From: Pelomyxa schiedti
Taxonomy: Eukaryota > Evosea > Pelobiontida > Pelomyxidae
Direction of reading: 5' to 3'
NCBI GenBank assembly: GCA_020536535.1
Contig: JAHLWZ010000988.1
Coordinates: 1-32,863 of the forward strand
DNA: 32,863 nucleotides
Under the pieces are notes generated by a model. The model saw only the letters and a list, made by a program, of their open reading frames with translations. It ran no database searches and was not told where the DNA came from. Both the position numbers and the translations under genes were made by a program. This document shows, in pieces, positions 10,748 through 22,272 of the stretch (positions are counted from its first letter, which is position 1; each line of letters begins with the position of its first letter).

Positions 10748-13132
10748 ATGTACCGGCGCAGAAACAATAACAGTCGAGTGCGAATCGACAAACCCAGTTC
10801 GTGTTCGTATTCGTCGGACTCCGCCTTAGCATCGTCGTTTTCCTCGTCGTGCTCATCTTCCTCTTCCTCGCCCTCGAGATCTGGATCCGACTTGGACCCA
10901 GAGCCCGGCTCCGAGTCCTCGTCCCACAACACCAACACGTCGCCCGAGAACAAATCGGTGTCGGCGGCGACGACCCCTCAAGAGAAACAAAAAACCGCAA
11001 CAGATTCGCCGCGCGTAACCGAAACAATTTCCGTAGCCGACACGCCGTCGCGCGCGACAGCCGAACCCGAAATCGCGACGACGACGCAGACAACAAGCAT
11101 GATACCGAAGGGTCAAGAATTCTCGCAAAGTGTAACAAAGGACTCGAACCCAAACAGCAAAAGCAACATTAACAACAGCAACAGCAACGGCAACGGCAAC
11201 AACAGCATTGGCGTAGTTGAAACGGTGATGACCAATGGTGATGGCGCCATAGACAACAGCAGTAACAGAAACGGCAGAGGGAGCAACAGTAACAGCGTAC
11301 GAGTTGGCGAGGACATCCTTCATCGCATTAGTAGTGCCGCGGTGGGGAGTGGGAAGGAAAATACCCAGCCGCTGGAGAAAATACAGTCATCGTCCTCGGC
11401 TTCGTCGTCGGCCTCGGCGTCGCCTGCACCGGGCGACGTGGGCGCAAAGGGCGGGTATTCTCGCCACCTAATCGCAAGCGTTTTGGATAAAAGGCACTGT
11501 GAGAATGGGGATGAGTACCTAGTGAAATGGGTAGAGAGGGAGCACAATCGCCCGCCGCCAAAGGAGGACTCTATTAATATTGGCGAAGCAGACCAGGCGA
11601 ATGATGTTCCCTCCTGTTGCGTAGCAGATGATTTGTGTACTTCTTGGATTTCTCAGTCCCTTTGTGGTGACTTTCTCGATCTACTGGAAACTCTTCCTTC
11701 ACCAAAGGTCAGTGGGGAGGCTATCAATTCGGCAGCACCTGTGAGCGCAGAACCCCCGGCCCAGATAGCACCTGCCGCCCAAGCACCTGGCGAGTGCCTA
11801 CCACCGCCCCAGTTATCCTCTTTAGGGCTTTCTGAATCTATCCACTCAAACTCGCAAAGTGACTCAGACTCTGTCATTTTTAAGAGGGATTCAGAGTACG
11901 AACTTGCTGGCAGTCCTGACGAGGATCGGCCGTCTCCGGTGGAAAATAAAAATGAGAGCGTGGATGATAGCAATTCCGTACCATTCTACCCAGAGTTGGG
12001 TGGCGATCCATCCTTGTGTGACGCCTCAGAAATGGAACAGTTGATGTCTTCCCACAGTCCAAATAGCAGGTCCATTTTTGTGCGGATTCGTCGGCCAAGG
12101 ATCGTCTGTGTCCTACGGAAACCTAATCCCGGCAGAACTGGCAATCTAGCTGAGCACACTCGGCCTCCTCCATCTCCAGGAACGGGGGACTCTCTGGAAC
12201 CACCTCCCTTATCCTTACCATCACCACTCATTGGTGACTCCAAAGCAGTTTCTTCACCTCCCCTTCCTTGCCTTTCCCCTCTACATACATCATCGCCATC
12301 ATTATCTCCACTTCATAAATCACATCGCCGTGATAGAGCATCACCTTCCAGTATGGCAGTAGACAAGACCAATGCATGGCCTCATCCGCATATACATAAC
12401 GTAATTCAGCAGATAGTGAAGAAGCAAAAAGAGGAAGAGGAAGAAGGCACAGGCTGTGAGGCGGATGGAGAAAATGAGTGTTTTGAGGATGAATCGGAAA
12501 GAACCAATGAGAGTGAGAGTGAGTTTGACAACTCCAAAGTGAATAGTGAAGACTCTCTTTCAAATTCCGACAAGCTTTCCCCAATTCGGCGCAGGCCATA
12601 TTCCCGCCCCAAGAGAAGGACCAGATATGGCAAAGTAACGCAGAAAATCCCACGGTACAAGCGGACAAACTACGCACCATCTCACAAAAAACCCCAACAC
12701 CTTCCTCGCAACAAATCCCAACACCAGAGAGGAAGGAGACGACCTTCGCCCACCTCCTCCCTATCCTCTCTTTCATCATCATCATCCGCATCCCCCTCGT
12801 CATCCTCCTCCTCCTCATCATCATCATCCTCGTCCTCCGACTCAGAAGCCTCACCAATAAGAAAGCGCAAGCCAGCAGCGCCGCCGGTGAACGCAAACCA
12901 GAGGAAAAAACCAAAGACAGCAGTGCCTCCAACACCGCCGCTCAGCCTCATCCCGCCAACTCCCACAGGCTGCGAGCAGCACAGTTGCCCGCTTCCGCCG
13001 CCTCTGTGCGAGACAAAGCCGCTGCCTTTGTTGCGGAAGACAAACCCACCAACGCCAAACCACGTGTGTATTCCACAGTATCAGCTCATGGCCCTTCTCA
13101 TTCAAGCAAAAACTGTTGATGATGGACATTGA
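10748..13132 (+). CDS. Chromodomain protein with low-complexity N- and C-terminal regions
   Basis: One uninterrupted frame of 794 residues, unusual among intron-rich neighbours. Around residue 237 begins a chromodomain-like block: YSRHLIASVLDKRH, then GDEYLVKWVERE. The expected TWEP-like tryptophan may be in LCTSWISQSL about 35 residues later, so the domain seems to carry an insertion rich in Pro, Asp and Asn. Chromodomains bind methylated histone tails or nucleic acid. The rest is biased: Ser-rich start, an Asn/Gly/Ser stretch (about residues 125-195), acidic Glu/Asp blocks, then a strongly basic region (PYSRPKRRTRYGK onward), a Ser run of about 25 residues and a Pro-rich end with KRKP- and KKPK-type basic clusters. 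Nuclear location is likely. The aromatic cage cannot be confirmed by eye. An ATG four bases upstream is out of frame. Confidence 0.7.
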   Translation: MYRRRNNNSRVRIDKPSSCSYSSDSALASSFSSSCSSSSSSPSRSGSDLDPEPGSESSSHNTNTSPENKSVSAATTPQEKQKTATDSPRVTETISVADTPSRATAEPEIATTTQTTSMIPKGQEFSQSVTKDSNPNSKSNINNSNSNGNGNNSIGVVETVMTNGDGAIDNSSNRNGRGSNSNSVRVGEDILHRISSAAVGSGKENTQPLEKIQSSSSASSSASASPAPGDVGAKGGYSRHLIASVLDKRHCENGDEYLVKWVEREHNRPPPKEDSINIGEADQANDVPSCCVADDLCTSWISQSLCGDFLDLLETLPSPKVSGEAINSAAPVSAEPPAQIAPAAQAPGECLPPPQLSSLGLSESIHSNSQSDSDSVIFKRDSEYELAGSPDEDRPSPVENKNESVDDSNSVPFYPELGGDPSLCDASEMEQLMSSHSPNSRSIFVRIRRPRIVCVLRKPNPGRTGNLAEHTRPPPSPGTGDSLEPPPLSLPSPLIGDSKAVSSPPLPCLSPLHTSSPSLSPLHKSHRRDRASPSSMAVDKTNAWPHPHIHNVIQQIVKKQKEEEEEGTGCEADGENECFEDESERTNESESEFDNSKVNSEDSLSNSDKLSPIRRRPYSRPKRRTRYGKVTQKIPRYKRTNYAPSHKKPQHLPRNKSQHQRGRRRPSPTSSLSSLSSSSSASPSSSSSSSSSSSSSSDSEASPIRKRKPAAPPVNANQRKKPKTAVPPTPPLSLIPPTPTGCEQHSCPLPPPLCETKPLPLLRKTNPPTPNHVCIPQYQLMALLIQAKTVDDGH
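11211..11306 (+). repeat. Segment of the chromodomain gene duplicated at 25969-26058
   Basis: About 90 bases here match 25969-26058 with roughly ten mismatches and one 6-base gap. It encodes the Asn/Gly/Ser-rich linker of the chromodomain protein (VMTNGDGAIDNSS and following). The flanking sequence does not match. Confidence 0.8.
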
Positions 13133-13413
13133 CAGCCACCGCACACAACTTAACAACACATACACCCCCCAACTCTTGTTTTTTTTTATGTTGTTTGTTG
13201 TAACCACACCCTTCATTCAACCGTTTTACATTACAATCTTGTATTTTTTTGAGATTGTGGCACCTGCCAACTCTCTAATCTGGCCAGATTCCCTTTATTT
13301 CCCCTTATTCTTTCATTCTCTGGTTTCGTGAAGGTCCTCGTTCCAACACAAAACCCCTGGCCTGACGTCAAAAACAAGAAAAATCATTTTTTTTGAGAAA
13401 ACAACGAGCCAGA

Positions 13414-15647
13414 ATGGGGGACCCAATCGTCGAAGTGACAGTACCGTCGCCGGCTAGTACCGCAACATCGCAGGCAGAAACGACGCAGAAGCAAGATCCA
13501 ATCAACATGGCGGCTACGGTGACTGGTCTTATACACGTGTCCGGACGAGTGTTCAACGGGCCCAAGAAGGCCGCTGACGTGCTAGAAGAGCTGGGCGCTC
13601 TGGGTACCTTGTTGAAGCCAGACACGAAGGTGGAGTACATGGGCGACGACATAGTGCCGCCCGGTGCATACGAGTACAGGCCACGTGTTATAGCTCGTGT
13701 GTTTGTTTGTTTACTTTTTTTCCCCTTTTTTTCTTCCCCCCTCCCAGTTTTCATTTTTATTTTGTGTGGATCAAGGGATTCCTGGGTTTTATTAATTTAG
13801 TTGGAAAGAACCTGCTGTTCCCTTACCAGCATCACCACTCGTTTCTGGACTTACTTCTGGAAGTTTGAAGCGAGGGACTTTCATCTCTACATTACTTCCT
13901 ACAACAGCTGGACCTGATGGTGACATCTCATGGTGCAATATTATCATCTCAACTGTCTTTTCAGATTACGTTTTGTGCCCTGTCATTCACGAGGTTCGCG
14001 ATAGAGTATATCGCAAGAGCTTTGCTTTTGAGGATCTGGGGTCAAGTGCTGCTACTACTGTTATTCTCAAAGGTATTGACGAACCAAGTGCATGTTTTGA
14101 AAACTTATTTGTTTACTAGATCTGGCAAGGATACCGGATTCCACTGACGTTCCCGCGGCGCAACTCGCTTCGAAGATAATCAATTACCATTTAGAGCATT
14201 TCCAGGAATACGATGACTTTGATTATGACAGTGATGACCCCTCCCACGAGTTAGTTTTTTTCAACTTCCATGTGCATTCATAACCAAAAAACTGAGTTGC
14301 TTAATGCTTCTAGGTGGATGGCAGACAGGCCAGCTGTTTCTGACCTGATCCAACTTGTAGATTACGGCATCAACGTATTGAAGAAAGAACCAGCCCTTCT
14401 AAAGCACAGGTCTCCAGTTACTGTGCTGGGAGACCTTCACGGAAACTTTAAGGTACTGAACTTCCCCTTCTTGACTGTGTGACACATTTAAAAGGATTTA
14501 ATGCACTTCGTGCAAACATTTGGCATTCTTCAACTCGAAATTGCAACAACAAAGATACAGTTTTTAGGGGACTATGGTGTGTATGAAACTTCCATTACTG
14601 TAGTACAAACGCATTTGTAGTGGATAGAGGGCCACATGGTGTTGAAACGATTTCGTTCATTGTTGCCTTGAAAGTTCGGTATCCGGACAAAGTGTGCCAT
14701 ATCTACGCAAACCATAATGCCTGATATTCTAAGGTGTTCCTTCTGAGAGGCAATCATGAAACCACTGAAGTGAATTACGATTTCCCTCATTATGGCGAAG
14801 GCTGTTTCCTGGCACAATGTGTAATGGCTTATGGACAAGAAGGTTTCTTTTTTAAATTAAACGTAAATCTTAACCTCCTTTCGTCTGCAGCTGGTGCACA
14901 ACTTGCAGTCAAGTTCAACACATTCTTTGATCACCTTCCACTTGCCGCTGTTATTGACAATAAAGTCTTCTGTGTGCACGGGGGACTTCCAAGAGCTATG
15001 GGTGCCACACCTGATTTCAATTTGCTTTCCCGGATTGAAGCGGTTCATTTCCTTTCGCTTAAACCTCCTCTTAAGACACCAAAAGATGGAGAGACCCCCA
15101 AAGGGACCAAATGATGCCTTCTTCTTCGATCTTCTATGGGCAGATCCAGCAACAGAAGATGATGAGCGTAGGGTCATAGGTTACACATCCAATTTCAAAA
15201 ATTGAAACTGATGGCAACACAAAATGGAACAGGGAAAGACCCCAAATTTCCACCTGGTTTTGGACCAAATCAGTTACGTGGCGGGGATACATGCATCTTT
15301 GGAAAGAGGGCTGTAAACCAGTTCTATGAACAAAGTGGGTGCACACACATTATTAGGGCCCACCAGTTCCCCAAGGTAGCAAACTCCTTCCCAAACCAGT
15401 GTCGCACTAACCCCTGTTACAGCTCGGCATCCAACTGTCCAAAGGTGCCACCACACTTACAGTATTTTCTTCCTCCCACTACGACAACAACCTTGCTGCT
15501 GCTGTACTTGTCTATGACCACAAGCTGTCTTTTATTATCATTGATGGAGCACAGTACCAGCCTTCCCACGTCACTCAGCACGCTGTACCACCCAAGGCAA
15601 CCACATCCAGCACACCATCCCTTCCCTCTGATTCTAACAAGTCCTAA
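13414..15647 (+). CDS. PPP-family serine/threonine protein phosphatase
   Basis: The catalytic core shows all PPP metal-binding motifs in order across exons: LGDLHGNF, GDYVDRGPHG (joined over an intron), LLRGNHETTE, VFCVHGGLPRAMG, FFDLLWADP, IIRAHQF and TVFSSSHYDNN. It should remove phosphate from Ser/Thr with two metal ions. Introns are 40-70 nt. The join SRIEA to MERPPKG (acceptor just before 15088) restores the frame before DLLWADP. The N-terminal 150 or so residues are not a domain I know: exon 1 ends GDDIVPPGAYEYR, and the exons at about 13800-14060 are uncertain. An acidic stretch, YDDFDYDSDDPSHE, precedes the core. The C-terminal tail is rich in Pro, Ser and Thr. The core is too divergent from PP1, PP2A or PP2B to name a subfamily. 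It ends 91 bp from the converging GH13 gene. Confidence 0.85.
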
Positions 15648-15738
15648 TTCCCATTCTCCAAAAAAGCATTCTATGTCTTTTCTCTTAGTAGTTACTATCA
15701 ACAACATAAAGTTCTTTCTGTTCTTTTATTGTTTGTGG

Positions 15739-17717
15739 TCACACGTCATAGTCAAGTGACTCGGAGTAGAACCAACCAGAGCCTTGTTGAGGAAGCACTT
15801 GGCATTTCATTACATAGGCTGATGAAGGAACTTGTATGGAACCGTTCAGGATTGCAACATGAGGAACTGGTGGATTTAGGGTCAGCATTTGTTCGGCTTG
15901 GTTGATTCCTGTGGTTGTTGAATCCTTAATCACATCAGAGAGGTCTATGGTCGATTCCGGAGATGAGGGATACTGAGCGGTGTTGAATACTCCTACGAGT
16001 CCAGGTTTGTTCTCCCCAAAGTACCAGGCGGCTACTACAACTGGGGCATACTTCTTCACGTAGAACTTGACTGTGCCGGAACTGGAAATAGACTCACTGG
16101 GGAGTGACGAGTATCCAATGAGGGCCTTGACTCGAGCCAGGGATTGAAGGAAATTCTCAAGGGAATTTGATGAACTCCACTCCACGGGGTCATTGTCAAA
16201 TAAAGAGGGTCTAAGTGGAGGATCATTTTGCCGCCTTTTTTCACAAGGATGAACGAACCTTTTCTTTTCCTGTGCTTCTTGACCCCCGTAAATCATAAAA
16301 GCACCCGGCAAGAAGCATACAAGTGAGGTCCACGCTTCGTTTGCAGCTTGGGACGAGACAAGCGAGGCAATTCTGGGTTTGTCATGGTTTTCAACGTACC
16401 TCAGTTTGTGTGCGCCAGGCGGAAGATAAAGGCTCTGCATTCTAAGTCGTTCCTACAACCATTTAGCCAGTTTCAAGAGAAATTGGTACGTGCCAGATAC
16501 ACTTTGATCGGCATCCTTCCTTGAATGGCCTTGACCATAACATCATAGATATCGTAATCATAGAGCAAATCAAAGGCCCCTCCCTAAATATGTGAGAGAA
16601 GAAAAACCCAGCGGCGCCAGGTACGGAATCTGCAAGCATTTGGCAGTCACATGGATACGGAACCTGCTTAATTCTGTTGTTCTCAACCCAAACCAGCTCC
16701 GAAGTTTCTGCAATCCACAACTGCATGGAGCAAATACTCAGAAAATTGATGAGAGATAGAGTGTACCAAGTCGTTTCCCAGTCTTTCCCTTGCCATCCTC
16801 CAAAACCACAAAGGTACAGCACCAGCAACATCGCACCTGAATCCGTTCACTCCAGCATCGACCCACATCTATATCTCAAGGTCAATTTTCCTCGAGTGAG
16901 TATTCTAAAGTAACAACCTGAAGGCCTTCAATAAGATACTCAGCAAGGGGTAATCCACCAGCATTATAGTCAAAAGAAACCACGTCAGTCCAATCATCAA
17001 CAACAGGAATTGGCTTCCCCTCTGAATTCCTGACAAACCACTCAGGGTGCTCTCTTGCCAATACAGAATCAGGTGAAGTGTGTGCAAATACAACGTCGAT
17101 AATAACCTTATGTATTTTACAGTTAGTAACTACTAAGGAGAGAAAATAACCATCAACACAGCTAGTCAACAAACAAGTTAAAAATGAGAAAATAAAATGA
17201 ATAGGAAAAACAATAAAAACAGAAATCATACCAATAGCTTGTTAGCGTGTGCAGTGGTCACAAGACGGCGAAATTGTGGCATCCCATAATCCGAGGCGTG
17301 GACCGCCGGCGGGTCACCACTAGTACGCCCGGTGCCATCAAAATCACCGCCGTTCTTTCCCCCAATCAGTGCAGGGTCCACTGCCCTGTAGTCCCTTATA
17401 GCGTACGGCGACCCCATTGCACCCTTCCGCCCCACCACACCAGGGGGATTATGGGGCAGCAAATACAGTATCCCAACCCCATTCCCAACCCCGCCCTCTT
17501 CCTCGTCGGAATGTCCCAATCTCCCCTCCTCTTCGTCGGCGCGTGCAGGAGACCCACGGCGTGATTGTGGGATGTTACCGAGAATAAGTCGCGCAATGCG
17601 GGGAATGTCCTCGGTGACGGCGTCAAGTGTGCCATTATGGGAGTGGTTGCGGACGTAGACTTGGTAGACCATGAGCCCGCCCAGACCTACGTTGGCACAG
17701 CACGTCGCGGTCTCCAT
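15739..17717 (-). CDS. GH13 alpha-amylase-family enzyme, bacterial-like
   Basis: Glycoside hydrolase 13 barrel signatures are complete: VYQVYVRNHSHNGT at the start, ILYLLPHNP, GSPYAIRDYRAVDP, VIIDVVFAHTSPDS, GVNGFRCDVA (catalytic Asp), LWIAETS (catalytic Glu), FDLLYDYDIYDVM and VENHDKPR (transition-state Asp). Such enzymes cleave alpha-1,4 links in starch, glycogen or maltodextrins. The wording resembles cytoplasmic GH13 enzymes of Firmicutes as I remember them. No signal peptide is visible, so it is probably intracellular. Exon 1 (17232-17717) has two insertions relative to the usual fold: an acidic stretch with two DEEEG blocks after RIARL, and a Gly/Asp-rich stretch after DPALIGGKN. Later introns (about 44-130 nt) restore frame precisely, for example LADS to GGAFDLL and MPIK to ERLRMQSL. 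It lies downstream of the STAT gene on the same strand. Confidence 0.88.
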
Positions 17718-17908
17718 CAGAAGTACAGCACTTAAAGTTCTTAAAACTTTTTGAAGTTGCTCCCAGATCTCCAGGGTTTAGGAGAACATTGTGAAAATTC
17801 TAAAAATTGGCATAACCACAGATGCAACTGCGAAAAAAAAAGTATCAACAACAATGCCTCTCTCATACACATAGAGTTAGGAATTGTGACCACCAGGAGG
17901 AGAGAGAG

Positions 17909-20900
17909 TTAAGGGTGCGGGAGAGGCCTCTGGAGTTGATGTTGGTGTGGTGCTTGGTGTTGGGTCATAGGCCGGGAAATCCTGGAAAGAATGGTGAGTT
18001 CCGGATGCGGGAGAATTCGGGAATCAACCTCATAACCTTCAGGTTTGCCATCCCTTTTTTCAGGATTTATAAACTCCCGGAGAACATCAACCTGGCTATA
18101 ATTAAGCACGGAAACAGAGAATGAGTACCAATACCTTGGAACATAGAGATACTTGTGGTTGCCCGTTTACCAGTTTCACTTGTAGAATAGAGCGTACATG
18201 TGGTTTTTCATACAGGAATTCAATGATTGAACGCTTGTTACCAACACAATCTGTTTCCTCTATCAGAGAGTGGTGAATCTCTTTCTGTTTAAATTTATTA
18301 TTGTGAATGTCTTATGTAGATATGCCTTGTATATGTAGGCAGCTGCAAATTTAGCGGGGAATCTGTCACTCAGTCTTATTACAGCAACACCTTCTTCTTG
18401 ACTTCGAAGTAGGGTCTCGGAGTCTTCTTTGGTGATGAAACCATAAATAAACCTAGTGAGAATGAACATTAATCGGGGGGCGGGAAAGGACAGGGTACCC
18501 TTTGACCCAAAGAGTGCACAGATTTTTTTGGTGCCTAATCTTCTCCAAACCAGCTCCAAACCAGTCCCAAAACTTTTCAAAGATTGGAATAGTTATGGCA
18601 CCCTCTCGCCCAAGCTTGACGTTCCTCAAGTACTCAAGATCCTGGATGGATAGAGGTCGCGTTGGTCTCTCTTGGCTTTGCCTTGTAGCCACCAGATAGT
18701 ACGTTTGAAGAAGATTCGCAAATTTGGACCACGGTACTTCATTCAGATCACCAAAAAGATCCATTTTCATCAAGATTCCTTCAGAGTCGCGCCACTGCAC
18801 AGAGTTGGTGATAATCACAAAGGGGCGGGAGGGGTCACTCTCAATAACTCGTGATTGCAGAGGCTACATGCCGTTAAATAAGCGGAACAATTTTTGATTC
18901 ATTATGGTACCATAGAAGGGGAAGAGAGACACTTAAGGGGATTGTATTTGATATGGACATTCAACTTCAGGCAAACTGGTTTCTTATTTGTACCATGTGC
19001 AACTCGAAGATGGAAGAAAACCTAAGCCACTAAGGCAAAAGAAATTATCAATGAGCACTACCTTGCCATCTGGATCCAAAGATTCAGATGTATTTTCCAG
19101 AAACGGGCCTGTTTGCTTGGCACCCTTCTTTCCTGAAATACGCTGTTCCATGTCGACTTTCACGTTGCTCACAGAACTGAAGAAAGTGGTGATTCCTTGG
19201 TAAAGAGGAAGTCAATTACCGGACATCAATACGTGACGGAAGGAGAAGCTGTGCTTCAAGGGGGATAACCTGCCCTTTTACTACAGAACGCGGGAAAGGG
19301 TGTTCCGTTATAAGAAGCATTGCTGGTCTATGCAGAGGTAAGTAAAATCTATGATATAATTACCACACAAGGGTTCAGCATCAGGATGGAAAAAATGTTG
19401 TAGCTCAGCTTGGTAGAGATATAACTGCTTTCGGAACTTGTGCAGTTGCTAAGGGGAAATTATTGATTGTGTTTCAAACTGATTGAGTACCAGCTGAAGA
19501 CGTTTACGGTGGTAAATTTCGGAGGGTAACATAACTGCATCATTTTGAAGCTTACCCAGCATAGTGTTCTCCACAGACATTTGGTCAGCTAAATTTTTAT
19601 GACCCAGAGCAAGAGGTTCTAGTGCCTGAGGGGCTTTGTGCTCAAGATATAATAGTTTAGGGCATACATTGATCGTTTCTGGGGTTGCTGTATCGAGTAA
19701 CCTCTTTTGATTTTGACGAAGTTGCTCAAGAGTAAGCATAAAAAGCCTTACTTTCCCTGCACTGATATTTAATATCTAATCAAAATCAAATGATTATTTC
19801 CAAAGCCAAAACACTGGCGACCATACTTCTTGTATGGGATTGGCCGGCGGTTGAAACAGAAGCGTAGTCCCACCAGAGGATACATCACTTTGCCTTTCAA
19901 TACTGGGTTCTTCATTTTTCAACGTTGGCTTCTCTGCAGCACTTGCAGAGTATAAACCTGGGGCACTAAAACTGTTACCTTATTTCAGAAAGGTAGAGAC
20001 ACACCTGGCCGAAGATTCCCCCCGAGGACTAGCGCGCCTAGTTGACTTAAAATTTTGTTCAGGCTGGGCATTTGGAGGAGTGGTCGTTTGTTGCGAAGTG
20101 ATGTTAGTTGCTTGTGAAATTTGGTGTGGAACTGCATGCTGTTGCTGTGTATTAGCAGACGTTTGGCAGTTTGTTGCCTGAGATTGCAGTTGTAATAAAG
20201 CCATAATTAAGGCCTGTGCTTGTTGACTACTGCCGAACTGGGGAGTAAATTGTTGGGAAGATGCGTTGTGCTGTGGTGGTTGCGGAGGTGGTGCCTGCCG
20301 ATTCTGCTGCAGCCCTGCGTGAACAGAGCTTTGAGTAGTTGTCAATGAATGGGAGTTTTGTGACATTGCTCTGAGATGGGATTAAGTACGAAGCTTCAGT
20401 ATGAGTTACACATCAATGGAGGAAGAAAATACCCCAACAGCAGCCTTCTAGTGGTTTGGTCCATTGGAAGCTGATCGATTTCACTCACCGTATCATCTCC
20501 CCTTGTTGGGGTGGTGGTATTGGAGACTGAAGATGAAGTAGAATTAGAGGCAGATGTATCTCTTCTCTGAATACCAAGAGTGGAAAATACAGGCCCTTGG
20601 CTACCCTGTAACACTGAGTGAGACTTATTCTGACCCAGTTCTGTCTGCCATCCCATTCTTGTATTCTGCTCCTGCAACAACATTTGTTCTGCTAACACTT
20701 GCGGTTTATGCTGAATCTGATTCTGCTGCTGATGTAATAGCAACTGCAGCAATTGCAACTTTTGGGCTTGTTGCTCCTGCTCCTGGTCCTGTTGCAACAA
20801 CATCGACTGGATCTGCTGCAAATAACCACTTGTGGGAGCAGCCGTCGTGCTGTTGGGCGACGCCGTCGTCACCGCCATTGGGGGACCCACAGCACCCCCT

Positions 20901-21298
20901 CGTGAATTCTGTTGCTGCTGCTGCAATTGCTGTTGTGACGTGGAACAACCTGAAGATGATGAATTCGATACACTATTAACACGTGATTGTTGCTGGAGTT
21001 GTTGCTGTTGCTGTTGGAGAATGAGCTGATGTAGGTGGTGGGAAATTGTGGGAGAGAAAGTGGCGTCGCCGTTGAGGGTGCCGTCTGCAACCTGGAGACT
21101 TTGGGGCTGACGCGGGATCTGTTGGTGGAGGCCCACCAAAAGGGACTGAGGGGGTGCATTAACAGGCGCGGCCATAGACGAGGGAGTCGATGGGCACGTT
21201 GCAACACAACGTCTCTTGCCAAGGGGCGGCTGTGCTGTGCCGGTGTTGCTGATGTCGCTGCTGCCGTTGTAGGCGTTGAAGCCGTCGTTGAAGCTCAT
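17909..21298 (-). CDS. STAT-family transcription factor
   Basis: Order of parts: a Gln-rich N-terminal exon (20396-21298), a second Gln-rich exon (about 19985-20363), a helical region starting LTLEQLRQNQKRLL that fits the STAT coiled coil, a DNA-binding-type segment (FPRSVVKGQVIPLEA, then KVVLIDNFF), a linker (RPFVIITNSVQWRDSEG, FEKFWDWFGAGLEKI) and an SH2 domain (YGFITKEDSETLLRS, VAVIRLSDRF). The Arg in IRLSDR is the phosphotyrosine-binding position. After SH2, LQYLYVPRYWYSF resembles the STAT YLYP element, and GYEVDSRI may hold the activating tyrosine. In known STATs, phosphorylation causes SH2-mediated dimerisation and nuclear entry. The join VKG to FIYGFITK across a 47-nt intron and the 28-nt intron at 18152-18179 both fit phase. 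The architecture recalls Dictyostelium STATs. Some exon edges between 18850 and 19450 are not settled. Confidence 0.85.
18152..18179 (-). other. Probable 28-nt intron in the STAT gene
   Basis: On the minus strand it starts GTGAAA and ends CACAAG. Its removal joins RSILQ to YLYVPRYW, recreating the YLYP-like element that follows the SH2 domain in STAT proteins. Without it the two conserved segments are in different frames. Confidence 0.6.
20690..21040 (-). repeat. Glutamine-codon-rich tracts in the STAT N-terminus
   Basis: Clusters of CAG/CAA codons encode runs such as LQQQQQQLQQQ, QQQLQQQQQ and QEQEQQAQKL. The codons are mixed rather than pure CAG, so the tracts are probably kept at protein level rather than being a young microsatellite. 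They are typical of transcription-activation or phase-separating regions. Confidence 0.8.
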
Positions 21299-22272
21299 TG
21301 TGGGTATTATGGGCGAGCGAGGTATGCGAAGCCTGTTTTTTTACCGTCGTTATTCCGTTTTGTTTTCGCTTCCAGTTTTTCTTTTGGTTTTCGGTGCCTT
21401 TGTATCACTGCAAGGAAAAAATGAGTGACGAAGCCCAAATGGGAGAAAAAAACCAGACGGGGCGATGACAACGTTCTGGTATGTTGATTATTTTTTTAAT
21501 CAGACAAATAGGACGTGTGTTTCTTTTGTCTCAGCCAAAAATTTGGCTTGCATAGGCCGTTAAATGAGGAAGTGGAAGAATCGAAAAAGCAGCAGGTGTT
21601 CCGCTTGGTATCTGTGATAGAGTGAGATGGTGTTGTTTTGAGGTGTTGATTGTGTTCAGAACTGATACTATCTGGGATGGACTGATACATATTTGAGAAC
21701 TGTAGTTTGGAACATGAGACCTTAAAACAGACAATACCTATAGTGTAAACATGACCATTCTGGTGGTGGCATAAGTGGGATCAAGGTTGTATAGCAGAAA
21801 TGTGTATAAGTACGGTTAAATTAGCTGCATCCTAAAAACAGTGAATGCCTGCCATCATGCACAAGTTTCGTAAAGTAGCTTATACAAGAAATATTGTTTT
21901 GACAAGTGAGTTAAAGGTCCAGTGTTAAAAACTAACTGGCACTGTAGTGGCGCTATATATTTCCCAAGCTGCGAGTATAAAGAAATACATTCACCAACAA
22001 AGGAATACGAAAAAGCAGAGTGCCTCGAACAAGGGTAATAATGGGAGGGACCTCTATGGATGTAAGCAATATAAGACCAAGCATCGGATTAATCAAAATG
22101 CAGGGAAAATAATGTATTTTGCCAAAATAGATAAAAAATGAAACGGTGCACATCGCCCGCATCAACACCCAAGTCGATATAATCATGACCCCCGATGTAC
22201 GTGATTTCAGCGAAAACTAACTAGGTTTTTTTTGATAATTGTGTAATATTACCTTTGAATCGGCATCAACCC
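21299..22272. promoter_or_regulatory. 974-bp divergent spacer between STAT and paralogue A
   Basis: The STAT gene and paralogue A are read outwards from this stretch, so it probably carries both promoters. It is AT-rich, especially 21480-22260, with no convincing open frame, tRNA or repeat. A T run of eight bases precedes the start of A at about 22226. No specific binding site is claimed. Confidence 0.5.

Noticed and set aside
12228-12935. 235-codon open frame on the minus strand
   Set aside because: It lies entirely antisense to the chromodomain gene and reads its biased codons backwards (Met/Arg-rich runs). It is a shadow, not a gene.
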